Shown here: positions 34,753 through 44,374 of the stretch, one piece after another
Position numbering within the stretch: position 1 is the stretch's first letter
Layout: the number at the start of each line of letters is the position of its first letter
NCBI RefSeq assembly: GCF_014773435.2
Contig: NZ_JACXAG020000004.1
Coordinates: forward strand, 186,001 to 250,000
From: Polycladospora coralii
GTDB lineage: Bacteria; Bacillota; Bacilli; Thermoactinomycetales; Thermoactinomycetaceae
Direction: 5' to 3'
DNA length: 64,000 bases
Program-made: the position numbers and the translations under genes
Notes under the pieces: generated by a model
Seen by the model: only the letters and a program-made list of their open reading frames with translations
Told to the model about the DNA's origin: nothing
Databases searched by the model: none

Positions 34753-37059
34753 TTGAAACGATTTAAGCGAGTGGCGGTTTTGTTGTCGACTTCTTTGGTA
34801 ATAGGCATATTGATGAATGTAGCTAGTGTGAGCTCGGCTGAAAATCGATCTCATCTTGAATTAAGTAAGGAAAGTAAGAAATCTAATTATATTGACCGAG
34901 CGATTGTAAATGAAGAAAAATTAGCTCGAGCCCTAATGAAAAAAGGAATTTTAAAGGAGAGTGCCACGCCAGCAGAAATACAAAAAGCAGTGACGCAGTA
35001 TTTACAAAAAGGCGCCAACCCAAACAGTAAAACAGACGGAATCGACATAACGAACAAGTTTGGTAAAAATATTTATAAAAACAAGAAAAAAATACAACGA
35101 GATGCCGCTGCTGCCATGACTGGTGAAGAAAATAAATTTAAGAAAAAGAAGAAAACTGAACAGTACACAGATCATGCAGTCGTTGCACTCATTGAGTACT
35201 CGGACTTTAAGCACAATCGCATTGAGCGCGAATCCGCAAATGATTTTTGGTTAAGTGATTTTAACGAAAATCACTATGAAAAACTACTATTTTCTAAAAA
35301 ATTATTTAATTACGAAAATAAGAACTTGATTACTTTTAAGCAATATTACTTAGAGCAATCAAATGACTTTTGGAATGTAGATGGGGTCGTTACACCGTGG
35401 ATTCAAGCAAAACACACGGCTGCGTATTATGGTGCCCCCCATATAACCGATACGTTTACAATGAATGATATTCTTCCACAAGAACTGGTGAAGGAGACTT
35501 TAGAGACCGTTGGACAGCAAATCGCTGGCAACGAAGCAAAGTTTGACCAACGCGATCCCTATGACCTTGATGGTGATGGAAATGTGATGGAGTCGGATGG
35601 TTTGTTGGACAACCTATTTGTCGTACATGCAGGTAAAGGAGAAGAAGCAGGAGGTGGTGTACAAGGTGCAAATGCCATCTGGTCACATCGTTCTGTTATT
35701 GGTAACCAACCCGTTGAGATTCCAGGAACTAGTTTAATGGCTTATGATTATATTATTCAACCAGAAGATGGTGCGGTTGGCGTATTTGCACATGAATATG
35801 GGCATAATTTAGGTTTACCTGATGAGTATGATACCTCAAGAATTGGATCAGGTGCACCTGTTGAATATTGGTCCCTAATGGCTGCTGGGAGTTGGTCAGG
35901 TAAAACACCAGGTACAGAACCAACTGGACTTAGTCCATGGGCAAAACTATTCTTTAATGAAATATTTGGTGGGGGTTGGCCTAAGCCTAAAACCATTGAT
36001 TATGATGCATTGGATAAAAATAAGGGGCACCAATATACATTAAAAGAAGCTGTTGCAAAAACGGATGAGGGTAAACTAATTAAAATTGATTTACCAGATA
36101 AATTAGTTGATCCTGTTACACAACCACTGGGGAAAAAGTCCTATTTTTCTACCAAAGGTGATGGTTTAAATACCAAAATGACATCTACTGAAATTGATTT
36201 GACAGGTAAATCAACAGCAAAATTATCCTTTGCGTCATTTAGAGATATTGAAGCGGGGTATGACTATTTATATGTAAATGTATATGAGGACGGAGCAACT
36301 GAGCCCACCTTACTTATTGCGTATGATGATATCACAAATGGTTGGGAGCAAGAAGAGCTCGACTTAACGGCTTTTACCGGTAAGAAAATTAAAATTGAAT
36401 TTAATTATATAACAGATTTAGTTTGGTCAAACGAAGGGTTCTATGTGGATAATATCGCAGTAGAAGCTGATGGTGAAGTTGTATTTACTGATGATGCAGA
36501 AAGCGAAGCGAAATTCATGTTAGCAGGATTTGAGTTATTTGACGGCTCTCAACTTTCTTTTCCACACTATTATATGATTGAGTATCGTACACATAACGGT
36601 GTCGATAAGGGTTTAAAGCATCTCCGCTTGAATAATAGTTTGTTAGAATATGATTCAGGTGTATTGGTTTGGTATTATGATGGTAGTTATGGTACGGATA
36701 ATATGGTCGGATTCCATCCTGGGGAGGGATTCTTGGGAGTAGTTGATGCACACCAACGAGGTCATTACTGGAATGATGGTATAATAGCGAGCACGTTCCT
36801 TCAAATTAATGATGCTGCATTTGGTCTCAAGCAAACTTCCGAAATGGATGTTGAGTATGGTGGTTATTGGATACAATATCAACCTTTAAACCCAGTAAAA
36901 GTATTTAATGATGAACACGATTACACCAGTCCCTACCTATCAGAAGCGGGAAAGATATTACCTAATTATGGCTTAAATATTGAAGTGACAAAAGCGAAAG
37001 AAAGTGATCGCTTCAGTAAATTGAATTATGCAAGAATTGAAATTACCAAGACAAAATAA
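34753..37059 (+). CDS. Immune inhibitor A family metalloprotease (M6), copy 1
   Basis: Secreted zinc protease; InhA of the Bacillus cereus group degrades antimicrobial peptides, matrix proteins and spore or exosporium proteins. 768 residues. Seen: signal peptide (1-30, ending VSSAEN), a propeptide-like Lys-rich region (to about 125), the M6 start VALIEYSDFKHNRIERE, a Ca-loop-like DLDGDGNVMESDG, the zinc site HEYGHNLGLPDEYD (His347, Glu348, His351), a MAM-like beta region (EGFYVDNIAVEADGEV) and a C-terminal beta domain. TTG start behind GGAGGAA. Most divergent of the three tandem copies. Confidence 0.93.
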   Translation: MKRFKRVAVLLSTSLVIGILMNVASVSSAENRSHLELSKESKKSNYIDRAIVNEEKLARALMKKGILKESATPAEIQKAVTQYLQKGANPNSKTDGIDITNKFGKNIYKNKKKIQRDAAAAMTGEENKFKKKKKTEQYTDHAVVALIEYSDFKHNRIERESANDFWLSDFNENHYEKLLFSKKLFNYENKNLITFKQYYLEQSNDFWNVDGVVTPWIQAKHTAAYYGAPHITDTFTMNDILPQELVKETLETVGQQIAGNEAKFDQRDPYDLDGDGNVMESDGLLDNLFVVHAGKGEEAGGGVQGANAIWSHRSVIGNQPVEIPGTSLMAYDYIIQPEDGAVGVFAHEYGHNLGLPDEYDTSRIGSGAPVEYWSLMAAGSWSGKTPGTEPTGLSPWAKLFFNEIFGGGWPKPKTIDYDALDKNKGHQYTLKEAVAKTDEGKLIKIDLPDKLVDPVTQPLGKKSYFSTKGDGLNTKMTSTEIDLTGKSTAKLSFASFRDIEAGYDYLYVNVYEDGATEPTLLIAYDDITNGWEQEELDLTAFTGKKIKIEFNYITDLVWSNEGFYVDNIAVEADGEVVFTDDAESEAKFMLAGFELFDGSQLSFPHYYMIEYRTHNGVDKGLKHLRLNNSLLEYDSGVLVWYYDGSYGTDNMVGFHPGEGFLGVVDAHQRGHYWNDGIIASTFLQINDAAFGLKQTSEMDVEYGGYWIQYQPLNPVKVFNDEHDYTSPYLSEAGKILPNYGLNIEVTKAKESDRFSKLNYARIEITKTK

Positions 37060-37062
37060 AGT

Positions 37063-37098
37063 AAAAATCTTCCCTCTTATTTAGGAGGGAAGATTTTT
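37063..37098 (+). terminator. Terminator of inhA copy 1
   Basis: AAAAATCTTCCCTC / GGAGGGAAGATTTTTT stem with one mismatch, T tract at the end. Confidence 0.88.
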
Positions 37099-37199
37099 TA
37101 ATAGTATAATTATAATTGTTATATAATATCGATTTTGTAAAATAAATAGCAATAATGTATTAACTGGAATAATTGGAAATGAAAACCAAAAGAAATATG

Positions 37200-37227
37200 T
37201 TGCAAAATTATCTAATTTGTTTATAAT
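37200..37227 (+). promoter_or_regulatory. Sigma-A-type promoter of inhA copy 2
   Basis: TTGCAA, 16-bp spacer (AATTATCTAATTTGTT), TATAAT. Almost the same as the promoter of copy 3. Confidence 0.75.
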
Positions 37228-37266
37228 TAAGTTTGTATTTTTAAAAATAGAAGAGGGGGAATTGGT

Positions 37267-39573
37267 TTGAATCTACGCAAGCCAGTAGTCGCTTTGTTAT
37301 CGACTTCTTTGGTAGTTGGAGCGATGGTGAGTATGCCGAGCATTAGTTTAGCAAAAAATTCATCAGAGGCCCAATTACTCAAAAAGGTTGAAAGAAACGA
37401 TCATATTGATTGGGCGATTGTAAATGAAGAAAAATTAGCGAGATCTCTAGTGGAGAAAGGGACTTTAAAAGAAGATGCCACTCCAGCTGAGATTGAAAAA
37501 GCAGTGACTAAATTTGTACAAAAAGGTGAAAATCCGAACAGTAAAACAGAGGGAATTGATACATCTAGTAAGTTCGGTAAAAAAGCGTACAAAAACAAGA
37601 AAAAACTACAGAAAGATGTCGCCAATATCATTTCTGGCTTGAAAAACAAATTCAAGAACAAGAAGAAAACTGAGCAGTACACAGATAATGCAGTCGTTGC
37701 ACTTATTGAGTATTCGGACTTTAAACACAATAGCATCGAACGCGAATCTGCAAATGATTTCTGGTTGAGTGATTTTAACCAAGAGCATTATGAAAAATTA
37801 TTGTTCTCTAAAAAACCATTCAAATTTGAAGGTAAAAACTTAATTACGTTTAAACAATATTACTTAGAACAATCGAATGGTTTCTGGGATGTAGATGGGG
37901 TTGTTACACCTTGGATTCAGGCTAAGAACACAGCTGAATATTATGGTGCACACTACAAAACAGACACATTTGAAATGAACGATGTTCGTCCACGTGAGCT
38001 CGTAAAAGAGACTTTAGAAACCGTCGGTAAACAAATCGCTGGAAACGAAGCGAAATTTGACCAACGCGATCCATATGATATCGATGGCGATGGCAACGTG
38101 ATGGAAGCCGATGGTCTATTGGACAACCTCTTCATCGTACATGCAGGTATGGGTGAGGAAGCAGGCGGTGGCGCACAAGGTGAAAATGCGATCTGGTCGC
38201 ATCGTTCTGTAATCGATAACCAACCCGTTGAAATTCCTGGGACAAGCTTAATGGCTTATGATTATATCATTCAACCAGAAGATGGTGCGGTTGGTGTATT
38301 TGCACATGAATATGGGCATAATCTCGGACTACCAGATGAGTACGATATTGCATACTCCGGTGAAGGATCACCTGTTGGTTACTGGTCTCTCATGTCAGGC
38401 GGTAGTTGGTCTGGAAAAACTTTAGGAACTGAACCGACTGGATTCAGTCCATGGGCAAAACTGTTCTTCAATGAAACATTTGGTGGGGAATGGCCTAATC
38501 CAAAAACGATTGATTATAATGCATTAGTTGAAAATAAAGGATATCGATATACGCTTAAAGAAGCAGTTGCCAAAACGGATGAAGGTAAATTAATCAAAAT
38601 TGATTTACCGGATAAACTGGTTGACCCAATCACGCAACCGCTTGGAACAAAATCTTATTTTTCTACTAAAGGTGACGAACTAAACACCAAAATGACATCT
38701 ACTGAAATTGATCTAACAGGTAAGTCTGCAGCTAAGCTTTCCTTTGAATCATTCAGAGATATCGAACCAGGTTATGATTATTTATATGTGAATGTATATG
38801 CGGATGGAGCAACAGAGCCAACTCAACTCATTGCATATGATGATACAACTAATGGTTGGGTGAAAGAAGAACTTGACTTAACGGCATTCGCAGGTAAGAA
38901 GATTAAGATCGAGTTTAACTATGTTACAGATATGGCTTGGGTGCAAGAAGGTTTCTATGTGGATAACATTGCAGTAGAAGCTGACGGTGAAGCTGTATTT
39001 ACGGATAATGCAGAAGGTGAAGCGAAATTTACGCTAGCTGGATTTGAATACTTCGATGGAGCTAAGGTACCTTTCCCTCACTACTATATGGTTGAATACC
39101 GCACACATAATGGTGTAGATAAAGGATTAAAGCATATCCGTCGTAGCAACAGCCTACTTGAATATGATCCAGGTGTTGTCGTTTGGTACTATGACGGTAG
39201 TTATGGAACGGACAACATGACTGGAAACCATCCTGGGGAAGGTTTCTTGGGAGTGGTAGATGCTCATCAACGAGGACATTACTGGAGTAGTGGTCAAATT
39301 GCTGATACCCGTTATCAAATCAGTGATGCAGCATTTGGTCTGAAGAAAACGTCAAAAATTGATGTTCAATATCCAGACTTTGGTATGCGTTATGAGCCTT
39401 TAAACCCAATTAAAGTCTTTAATGATAGCAATGATTATTCTAGTCCGTATCTACCAGAAGCGGGTAAGTTATTACCTAATTATGGGTTAAATATTGAAGT
39501 GAAGAAAGTAAAAGAAAGTAATCGCTTCAGTAAATTAAATTATGCTAGAATTGAAATCACTAAGACGAAATAA
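37267..39573 (+). CDS. Immune inhibitor A family metalloprotease (M6), copy 2
   Basis: 768 residues, same domain order as copy 1: signal peptide (residues 1-30), Lys-rich pro-region, catalytic domain with VALIEYSDFKHNSIERES, calcium-loop-like DIDGDGNVMEADG and zinc site HEYGHNLGLPDEYD, then beta-rich C-terminal domains ending YARIEITKTK. The catalytic stretch 38002-38609 shows no base difference that I can see from copy 3, while the N-terminal part differs at many positions. The C-terminal end is instead closer to copy 1 (FSKLNYARIEITKTK). TTG start. Confidence 0.93.
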   Translation: MNLRKPVVALLSTSLVVGAMVSMPSISLAKNSSEAQLLKKVERNDHIDWAIVNEEKLARSLVEKGTLKEDATPAEIEKAVTKFVQKGENPNSKTEGIDTSSKFGKKAYKNKKKLQKDVANIISGLKNKFKNKKKTEQYTDNAVVALIEYSDFKHNSIERESANDFWLSDFNQEHYEKLLFSKKPFKFEGKNLITFKQYYLEQSNGFWDVDGVVTPWIQAKNTAEYYGAHYKTDTFEMNDVRPRELVKETLETVGKQIAGNEAKFDQRDPYDIDGDGNVMEADGLLDNLFIVHAGMGEEAGGGAQGENAIWSHRSVIDNQPVEIPGTSLMAYDYIIQPEDGAVGVFAHEYGHNLGLPDEYDIAYSGEGSPVGYWSLMSGGSWSGKTLGTEPTGFSPWAKLFFNETFGGEWPNPKTIDYNALVENKGYRYTLKEAVAKTDEGKLIKIDLPDKLVDPITQPLGTKSYFSTKGDELNTKMTSTEIDLTGKSAAKLSFESFRDIEPGYDYLYVNVYADGATEPTQLIAYDDTTNGWVKEELDLTAFAGKKIKIEFNYVTDMAWVQEGFYVDNIAVEADGEAVFTDNAEGEAKFTLAGFEYFDGAKVPFPHYYMVEYRTHNGVDKGLKHIRRSNSLLEYDPGVVVWYYDGSYGTDNMTGNHPGEGFLGVVDAHQRGHYWSSGQIADTRYQISDAAFGLKKTSKIDVQYPDFGMRYEPLNPIKVFNDSNDYSSPYLPEAGKLLPNYGLNIEVKKVKESNRFSKLNYARIEITKTK

Positions 39574-39575
39574 TA

Positions 39576-39617
39576 AAAAGCAAACTTTCATCTCCTAGGA
39601 GATGAAAGTTTGCTTTT
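39576..39617 (+). terminator. 42-bp perfect palindrome, terminator of inhA copy 2
   Basis: From AAAAGCAAACTTTCATCTCC to its exact reverse complement without unpaired loop bases (centre CCTAGG); the 3' arm ends GCTTTT. Confidence 0.85.
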
Positions 39618-39728
39618 ACAGATTTAATTCTGAATATACTGATCTGAAAAATGATGGGTGTCTAATATAAAAATATGCAATTGCTAATTATTTTCATACA
39701 AATGGAATTATAATCCATAAAAATGATG

Positions 39729-39756
39729 TTGCAAAATAATCTAATTTGTTTATAAT
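39729..39756 (+). promoter_or_regulatory. Sigma-A-type promoter of inhA copy 3
   Basis: TTGCAA, 16-bp spacer (AATAATCTAATTTGTT), TATAAT, with TAAGTTTGTATTT following as in copy 2. Confidence 0.75.
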
Positions 39757-39793
39757 TAAGTTTGTATTTCAATAAATTGAGGGAGGAATCGGT

Positions 39794-42100
39794 TTGAATC
39801 TAAACAAGCCAGTAATCGCTTTACTTTCAACCTCTTTAGTAGTCGGAGCGATGTTGAGTGTACCAACTGCAAGTTTCGCAAAGAACTCATCACAGCCCCC
39901 GTTGCATAAAGAAGTGGAAAAAAAAGATCATATTGATTGGGCGATTGTAAACGAAGAAAAATTAGCTAAATCTCTAGTGGACAAGGGTGTTTTGAAAGAA
40001 AACGCTACTCCAGCTGAGATTGAAAAAGCAGTAACTGAGTTTGTACGAAAAGGTGAAAATCCAAATAGTGCTACGGAAGGGATTGATACTTCCAGTAAAT
40101 TTGGTAAAAAGATTTACAAAAACAAGAAAAAGTTACAAGAAGACGTCGCCAATACCATATCTGGCTTGAAGGGTAAATTTAAGAACAAGAAGAAAACTGA
40201 AAAATACACAGATCATGCAGTCGTTGCACTTATTGAATATTCAGACTTTAAGCACAATAGCATCGAACGCGAATCTGCAAATGATTTCTGGTTGAGTGAT
40301 TTTAATCCACAACATTATGAAAATCTTTTGTTTTCTAAAAAACCATTTAAGTATGAAGGTAAAAATTTGATTACCTTTAAGAAATACTACTTAGAGCAAT
40401 CCAGCGGTTTTTGGGATGTAGATGGAGAAGTTACACCGTGGATTCAGGCTAAGCACACAGCTGAATACTATGGTGCACACTACAAAACAGACACATTTGA
40501 ATTGAACGACGTTCGTCCTCGTGAGCTTGTAAAAGAGACTTTAGAAACCGTCGGTAAACAAATCGCTGGAAACGAAGCGAAATTTGACCAACGCGATCCA
40601 TATGATATCGATGGCGATGGCAACGTGATGGAAGCCGATGGTCTATTGGACAACCTCTTCATCGTACATGCAGGTATGGGTGAGGAAGCAGGCGGTGGCG
40701 CACAAGGTGAAAATGCGATCTGGTCGCATCGTTCTGTAATCGATAACCAACCCGTTGAAATTCCTGGGACAAGCTTAATGGCTTATGATTATATCATTCA
40801 ACCAGAAGATGGTGCGGTTGGTGTATTTGCACATGAATATGGGCATAATCTCGGACTACCAGATGAGTACGATATTGCATACTCCGGTGAAGGATCACCT
40901 GTTGGTTACTGGTCTCTCATGTCAGGCGGTAGTTGGTCTGGAAAAACTTTAGGAACTGAACCGACTGGATTCAGTCCATGGGCAAAACTGTTCTTCAATG
41001 AAACATTTGGTGGGGAATGGCCTAATCCAAAAACGATTGATTATAATGCATTAGTTGAAAATAAAGGATATCGATATACGCTTAAAGAAGCAGTTGCCAA
41101 AACGGATGAAGGTAAATTAATCAAAATTGATTTACCAGATAAACTGGTTGACCCAATCACGCAACCGCTTGGAACGAAATCTTATTTCTCCACTAAAGGT
41201 GACGAATTAAACACCAAAATGACATCTACTGAAATTGATCTAACAGGTAAGTCTGCAGCTAAGCTTTCCTTTGAATCATTCAGAGATATCGAACCAGGTT
41301 ATGATTATTTATATGTGAATGTATATGCGGATGGAGCAACAGAGCCAACCCAACTCATTGCATATGATGATACGACCGATGGTTGGGTGAAAGAAGAACT
41401 TGACTTAACGGCATTTGCAGGTAAGAAGATTAAGATCGAGTTTAACTATGTTACAGATATAGCTTGGGTGCAAGAAGGTTTCTATGTGGATAACATTGCA
41501 GTAGAAGCTGACGGTGAAGCTGTATTTACGGATAATGCAGAAGGTAAAGCGAAATTTACGCTAGCTGGATTTGAATACTTCGATGGAGCTAAAATAGCTT
41601 TTCCTCACTACTATATGGTTGAATACCGTTCACATAATGGTGTAGATAAAGGATTGAAGCATATCCGTCGTAGCAACAGCCTACTTGAATATGATCCAGG
41701 TGTTGTCGTCTGGTACTATGACGGTAGTTATGGAACGGACAACATGACTGGAAACCATCCTGGGGAAGGTTTCTTGGGAGTAGTAGATGCTCATCAACGA
41801 GGACATTACTGGAACAATGGCAACATTGCTGATACCCGTTATCAAATCAGTGATGCAGCATTTGGTCTGAAGAAAACGTCAAAAATTGATGTTCAATATC
41901 CAGACTTTGGAATGCGTTATGAGCCTTTAAACCCGATTAGGGTCTTTAATGATAGCAATGATTATACAAGCCCATACCTTCCTGAAGCGGGTAAAAAATT
42001 ACCTAATTATGGCTTGCAAATCAAAGTTAAGAAAATTAAAGATGGGAAATTCCTCCGCAAAGATGGTTACGCTAAAATTGAAGTGATCAAAACAAAATAA
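39794..42100 (+). CDS. Immune inhibitor A family metalloprotease (M6), copy 3
   Basis: 768 residues. N-terminal signal peptide with SFAKNSS cleavage region, pro-region, catalytic domain with HEYGHNLGLPDEYD, and the same C-terminal beta domains, but the last about 20 residues differ from copies 1 and 2 (KDGKFLRKDGYAKIEVIKTK against ESNRFSKLNYARIEITKTK). All catalytic residues are kept, so all three enzymes are probably active. Own promoter and terminator. The mosaic of identical and divergent blocks with copy 2 points to recent gene conversion. Confidence 0.93.
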   Translation: MNLNKPVIALLSTSLVVGAMLSVPTASFAKNSSQPPLHKEVEKKDHIDWAIVNEEKLAKSLVDKGVLKENATPAEIEKAVTEFVRKGENPNSATEGIDTSSKFGKKIYKNKKKLQEDVANTISGLKGKFKNKKKTEKYTDHAVVALIEYSDFKHNSIERESANDFWLSDFNPQHYENLLFSKKPFKYEGKNLITFKKYYLEQSSGFWDVDGEVTPWIQAKHTAEYYGAHYKTDTFELNDVRPRELVKETLETVGKQIAGNEAKFDQRDPYDIDGDGNVMEADGLLDNLFIVHAGMGEEAGGGAQGENAIWSHRSVIDNQPVEIPGTSLMAYDYIIQPEDGAVGVFAHEYGHNLGLPDEYDIAYSGEGSPVGYWSLMSGGSWSGKTLGTEPTGFSPWAKLFFNETFGGEWPNPKTIDYNALVENKGYRYTLKEAVAKTDEGKLIKIDLPDKLVDPITQPLGTKSYFSTKGDELNTKMTSTEIDLTGKSAAKLSFESFRDIEPGYDYLYVNVYADGATEPTQLIAYDDTTDGWVKEELDLTAFAGKKIKIEFNYVTDIAWVQEGFYVDNIAVEADGEAVFTDNAEGKAKFTLAGFEYFDGAKIAFPHYYMVEYRSHNGVDKGLKHIRRSNSLLEYDPGVVVWYYDGSYGTDNMTGNHPGEGFLGVVDAHQRGHYWNNGNIADTRYQISDAAFGLKKTSKIDVQYPDFGMRYEPLNPIRVFNDSNDYTSPYLPEAGKKLPNYGLQIKVKKIKDGKFLRKDGYAKIEVIKTK

Positions 42101-42108
42101 TTGATGGT

Positions 42109-42150
42109 AAAAAACTTTTGTCTTGTACAAGACAAAAGTTTTTTATTTTT
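42109..42150 (+). terminator. Terminator of inhA copy 3
   Basis: 36-bp perfect palindrome (AAAAAACTTTTGTCTTGT and its complement) followed by ATTTTT. Confidence 0.9.
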
Positions 42151-42298
42151 ATATGCCTAAAAATATGCCTAAAAACATCTACCTCTAACAATTTCCCCTT
42201 AGCCTGATCCTTTTATACCTATATACATTTTCACCTATAGGGATATTTACCTCCACATTCGTTAAAACTAGAACTACCTTGAAATGGAGGGAGATATC

Positions 42299-43483
42299 AT
42301 GTTGAAGTCGTTTTGGGCTAAGGTGTTAGTTTGTCATTTATTTTGTATGTTTTTTGTACCTACCTTATCTGTAAAAGCCGAACAAAATTTAGCGCCAGAG
42401 GCCCAGTCTGCTATACTGATGGATGCAAATTCTGGTACGATTATTTTTGAGAAAAATGGAAATAAACGTTTGGCTCCTGCGAGCATTACCAAAGTGATGA
42501 CTATGTTACTCATTATGGAGGCCATTGAAAAGAAGAAGATCGCATTAAACGATGAAGTAAATGTAAGCGAATATGCTGCATCTATGGGAGGATCGCAAAT
42601 ATTTCTAGAGCCTGGAGAAAAAATGAGGGTTGACGAGCTGTTAAAAGCGATATCAATTGCTTCAGCAAATGATGCCTCTGTAGCAATGGCCGAATATATT
42701 GGTGGCACTGAGGAGCAATTTGTCGAAATGATGAATAAGAAAGCAAAACAAATGGGGCTTAAAAATACACACTTTCAGAATCCGAATGGCTTGCCTGCTG
42801 AAAATCATTATTCATCTGCGCGCGATATTGCCCTTTTATCTAAGGAACTCTTAAACTATGAACAAATTACAAAATACACCGGTCTATATCAAGATTATCT
42901 TAGGCAAGATACAAAAAAACCATTTTGGCTTGTAAACACAAACCGTTTAGTTCGCTTTTATGATGGGCTTGATGGATTAAAAACGGGATATACCTCTATT
43001 GCTAAGTTTTGTTTGACGGCTACTGCCAAAAAAAATGATTTCCGTTTAATTGCTGTGGTGATGGGGGAACCGAATGGTAAAAAAAGAAATCAAGAAGTGA
43101 CAAGGATGCTTGACTATGGATTTAGCCAGTATACAAGTCATATTGTTTTTCGAAAAGGAGATCTCATCGCCCAAAAAGAGATTGAAAAAGGGGACCCTGA
43201 ACAAGTGCAAATTCGTGCAAAACATCCTTTTAGTTTGTTGCTAAAAAAAGGGGATGATCCTAAGCAATATCAGCAAAAAATCAGATGGAGCAATTTGCAG
43301 GCTCCGATTCCCGAAGGAGAAGTGCTTGGGCATTTAACCTACGAAAAAGATGGGAAATCGGTTGCGCATATGGAATTAGTTACGACAGAAAAAATAGAAG
43401 AAGCAAGTTTTTGGACTACGATTAAACATACATTAAATGAAGTGTTGTTTATCTCGGATGAAAAAGAAAAAGTAGTCGATTAA
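42299..43483 (+). CDS. dacF: D-alanyl-D-alanine carboxypeptidase DacF
   Basis: Low-molecular-weight penicillin-binding protein (peptidase S11) that trims peptidoglycan stem peptides in the forespore. Signal peptide (about 1-27), SxxK as SITKV, SxN as SAND, KTG as LKTGYTS, and a C-terminal beta domain with a short amphipathic end. Directly before spoIIAA as in B. subtilis. The frame opens at 42284, but GGAGGGAG is spaced for the ATG at 42299 (394 residues). A second S11 gene of the dacB type occurs later in this window. Confidence 0.93.
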   Translation: MLKSFWAKVLVCHLFCMFFVPTLSVKAEQNLAPEAQSAILMDANSGTIIFEKNGNKRLAPASITKVMTMLLIMEAIEKKKIALNDEVNVSEYAASMGGSQIFLEPGEKMRVDELLKAISIASANDASVAMAEYIGGTEEQFVEMMNKKAKQMGLKNTHFQNPNGLPAENHYSSARDIALLSKELLNYEQITKYTGLYQDYLRQDTKKPFWLVNTNRLVRFYDGLDGLKTGYTSIAKFCLTATAKKNDFRLIAVVMGEPNGKKRNQEVTRMLDYGFSQYTSHIVFRKGDLIAQKEIEKGDPEQVQIRAKHPFSLLLKKGDDPKQYQQKIRWSNLQAPIPEGEVLGHLTYEKDGKSVAHMELVTTEKIEEASFWTTIKHTLNEVLFISDEKEKVVD

Positions 43484-43497
43484 GGTTTTAACTTTGG

Positions 43498-43527
43498 GAA
43501 GGAAAGAATAGGAAGTTCGTAGAAATA
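43498..43527 (+). promoter_or_regulatory. Candidate sigma-H promoter of spoIIA
   Basis: GAAGGAAAG, 12 bp, GTAGAAATA: close to the RnAGGAwww-N11-13-RnnGAATww sigma-H consensus with one mismatch in each element, 32 bases before spoIIAA. The spoIIA operon of B. subtilis is sigma-H and Spo0A driven. I see no convincing 0A box here. Confidence 0.5.
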
Positions 43528-43558
43528 AGAGAGAAACAGCTAAAGGGGGAAACGAGCT

Positions 43559-43912
43559 TTGAGCCTGACTGTAAGCGTGAGAAATAGTCGAAATGTACTT
43601 ATTATAGGGTTAGTAGGTGAATTGGATCATCACACAGCTACGCGTGTTCGGGAAACCATAGATCGGGAGCTAGTAGGTGGTGGGGCTGAGCATCTCGTAA
43701 TCAATTTAGCGCAGTTAGACTTTATGGATAGTTCTGGATTAGGCGTGCTACTGGGAAGGTTTAAAAAAGTAGCGCAAAATGGCGGTAAAATGAGTTTATG
43801 TAGAATAAAACCATCTGTATACCGATTGATGGAAATGTCTGGCCTGTTTAAGGTAATGCCAATATACGAAGATGAACACAGTGCGATTCAAGCTTGTGAG
43901 GTGGCTTCATGA
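43559..43912 (+). CDS. spoIIAA: Anti-sigma F factor antagonist
   Basis: STAS-domain protein; unphosphorylated it binds SpoIIAB and frees sigma-F in the forespore. 117 residues. The phosphorylatable Ser58 is in [20 protein letters not shown] start behind AAGGGGGAAA. Overlaps spoIIAB by 4 bases. Confidence 0.96.
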   Translation: MSLTVSVRNSRNVLIIGLVGELDHHTATRVRETIDRELVGGGAEHLVINLAQLDFMDSSGLGVLLGRFKKVAQNGGKMSLCRIKPSVYRLMEMSGLFKVMPIYEDEHSAIQACEVAS

Positions 43913-44364
43913 TGGGAATTTATCGAAACCAGATGGAGATAAAGTTTTCAAGTCGCTCTGAGAATGAAGCTTTTGCACGAGTTGCAGTTGGCGCTTTTAT
44001 ATCTCAACTTGATCCCACATTAGAAGAATTGACTGATATTAAGACCGTTGTGTCAGAAGCGGTAACCAACGCTGTGATTCACGGTTATGAAGAAGATATT
44101 ACCGGAATGGTTTATATTCGTGCTGAAATCGAAGGGACTACAATTAAGTTGACGATACAAGATCAAGGTATCGGAATCACTGATATCAAGGAAGCGCGAC
44201 AACCTCTATTCACATCAAAGCCCGAGTTAGAGCGCTCGGGAATGGGTTTTACCATTATGGAAAACTTCATGGACGAAGTGGCCATTCAATCAAACCCTGG
44301 TCAAGGAACAACGATTTATTTAGTGAAAAATCTAAAAAACCATCAGCAAACGATGGCAAATTGA
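43909..44364 (+). CDS. spoIIAB: Anti-sigma F factor, serine kinase
   Basis: GHKL-type kinase that holds sigma-F and phosphorylates SpoIIAA. 151 residues. Seen: N-box [16 protein letters not shown]1 box IQDQGIGI, and [17 protein letters not shown] (G2). Start in ATGA overlap with spoIIAA. Two further in-frame ATGs (codons 2 and 9) are possible starts. Confidence 0.96.
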   Translation: MMGIYRNQMEIKFSSRSENEAFARVAVGAFISQLDPTLEELTDIKTVVSEAVTNAVIHGYEEDITGMVYIRAEIEGTTIKLTIQDQGIGITDIKEARQPLFTSKPELERSGMGFTIMENFMDEVAIQSNPGQGTTIYLVKNLKNHQQTMAN

Positions 44365-44374
44365 GGGATTTGAA

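Noticed and set aside
34753-42100. Protease array as a transposon or genomic island
   Set aside because: No transposase, integrase, terminal inverted repeat or target duplication seen; the genes are explained by tandem duplication.
42151-42180. Short direct repeat (AAATATGCCTA twice) before dacF
   Set aside because: Only two 12-base units in AT-rich sequence; no sign of a regulator site or slippage array.
42720-42728. TTGTCGAA inside dacF as a 0A box
   Set aside because: It lies in the middle of coding sequence with no promoter elements around it; chance occurrence.
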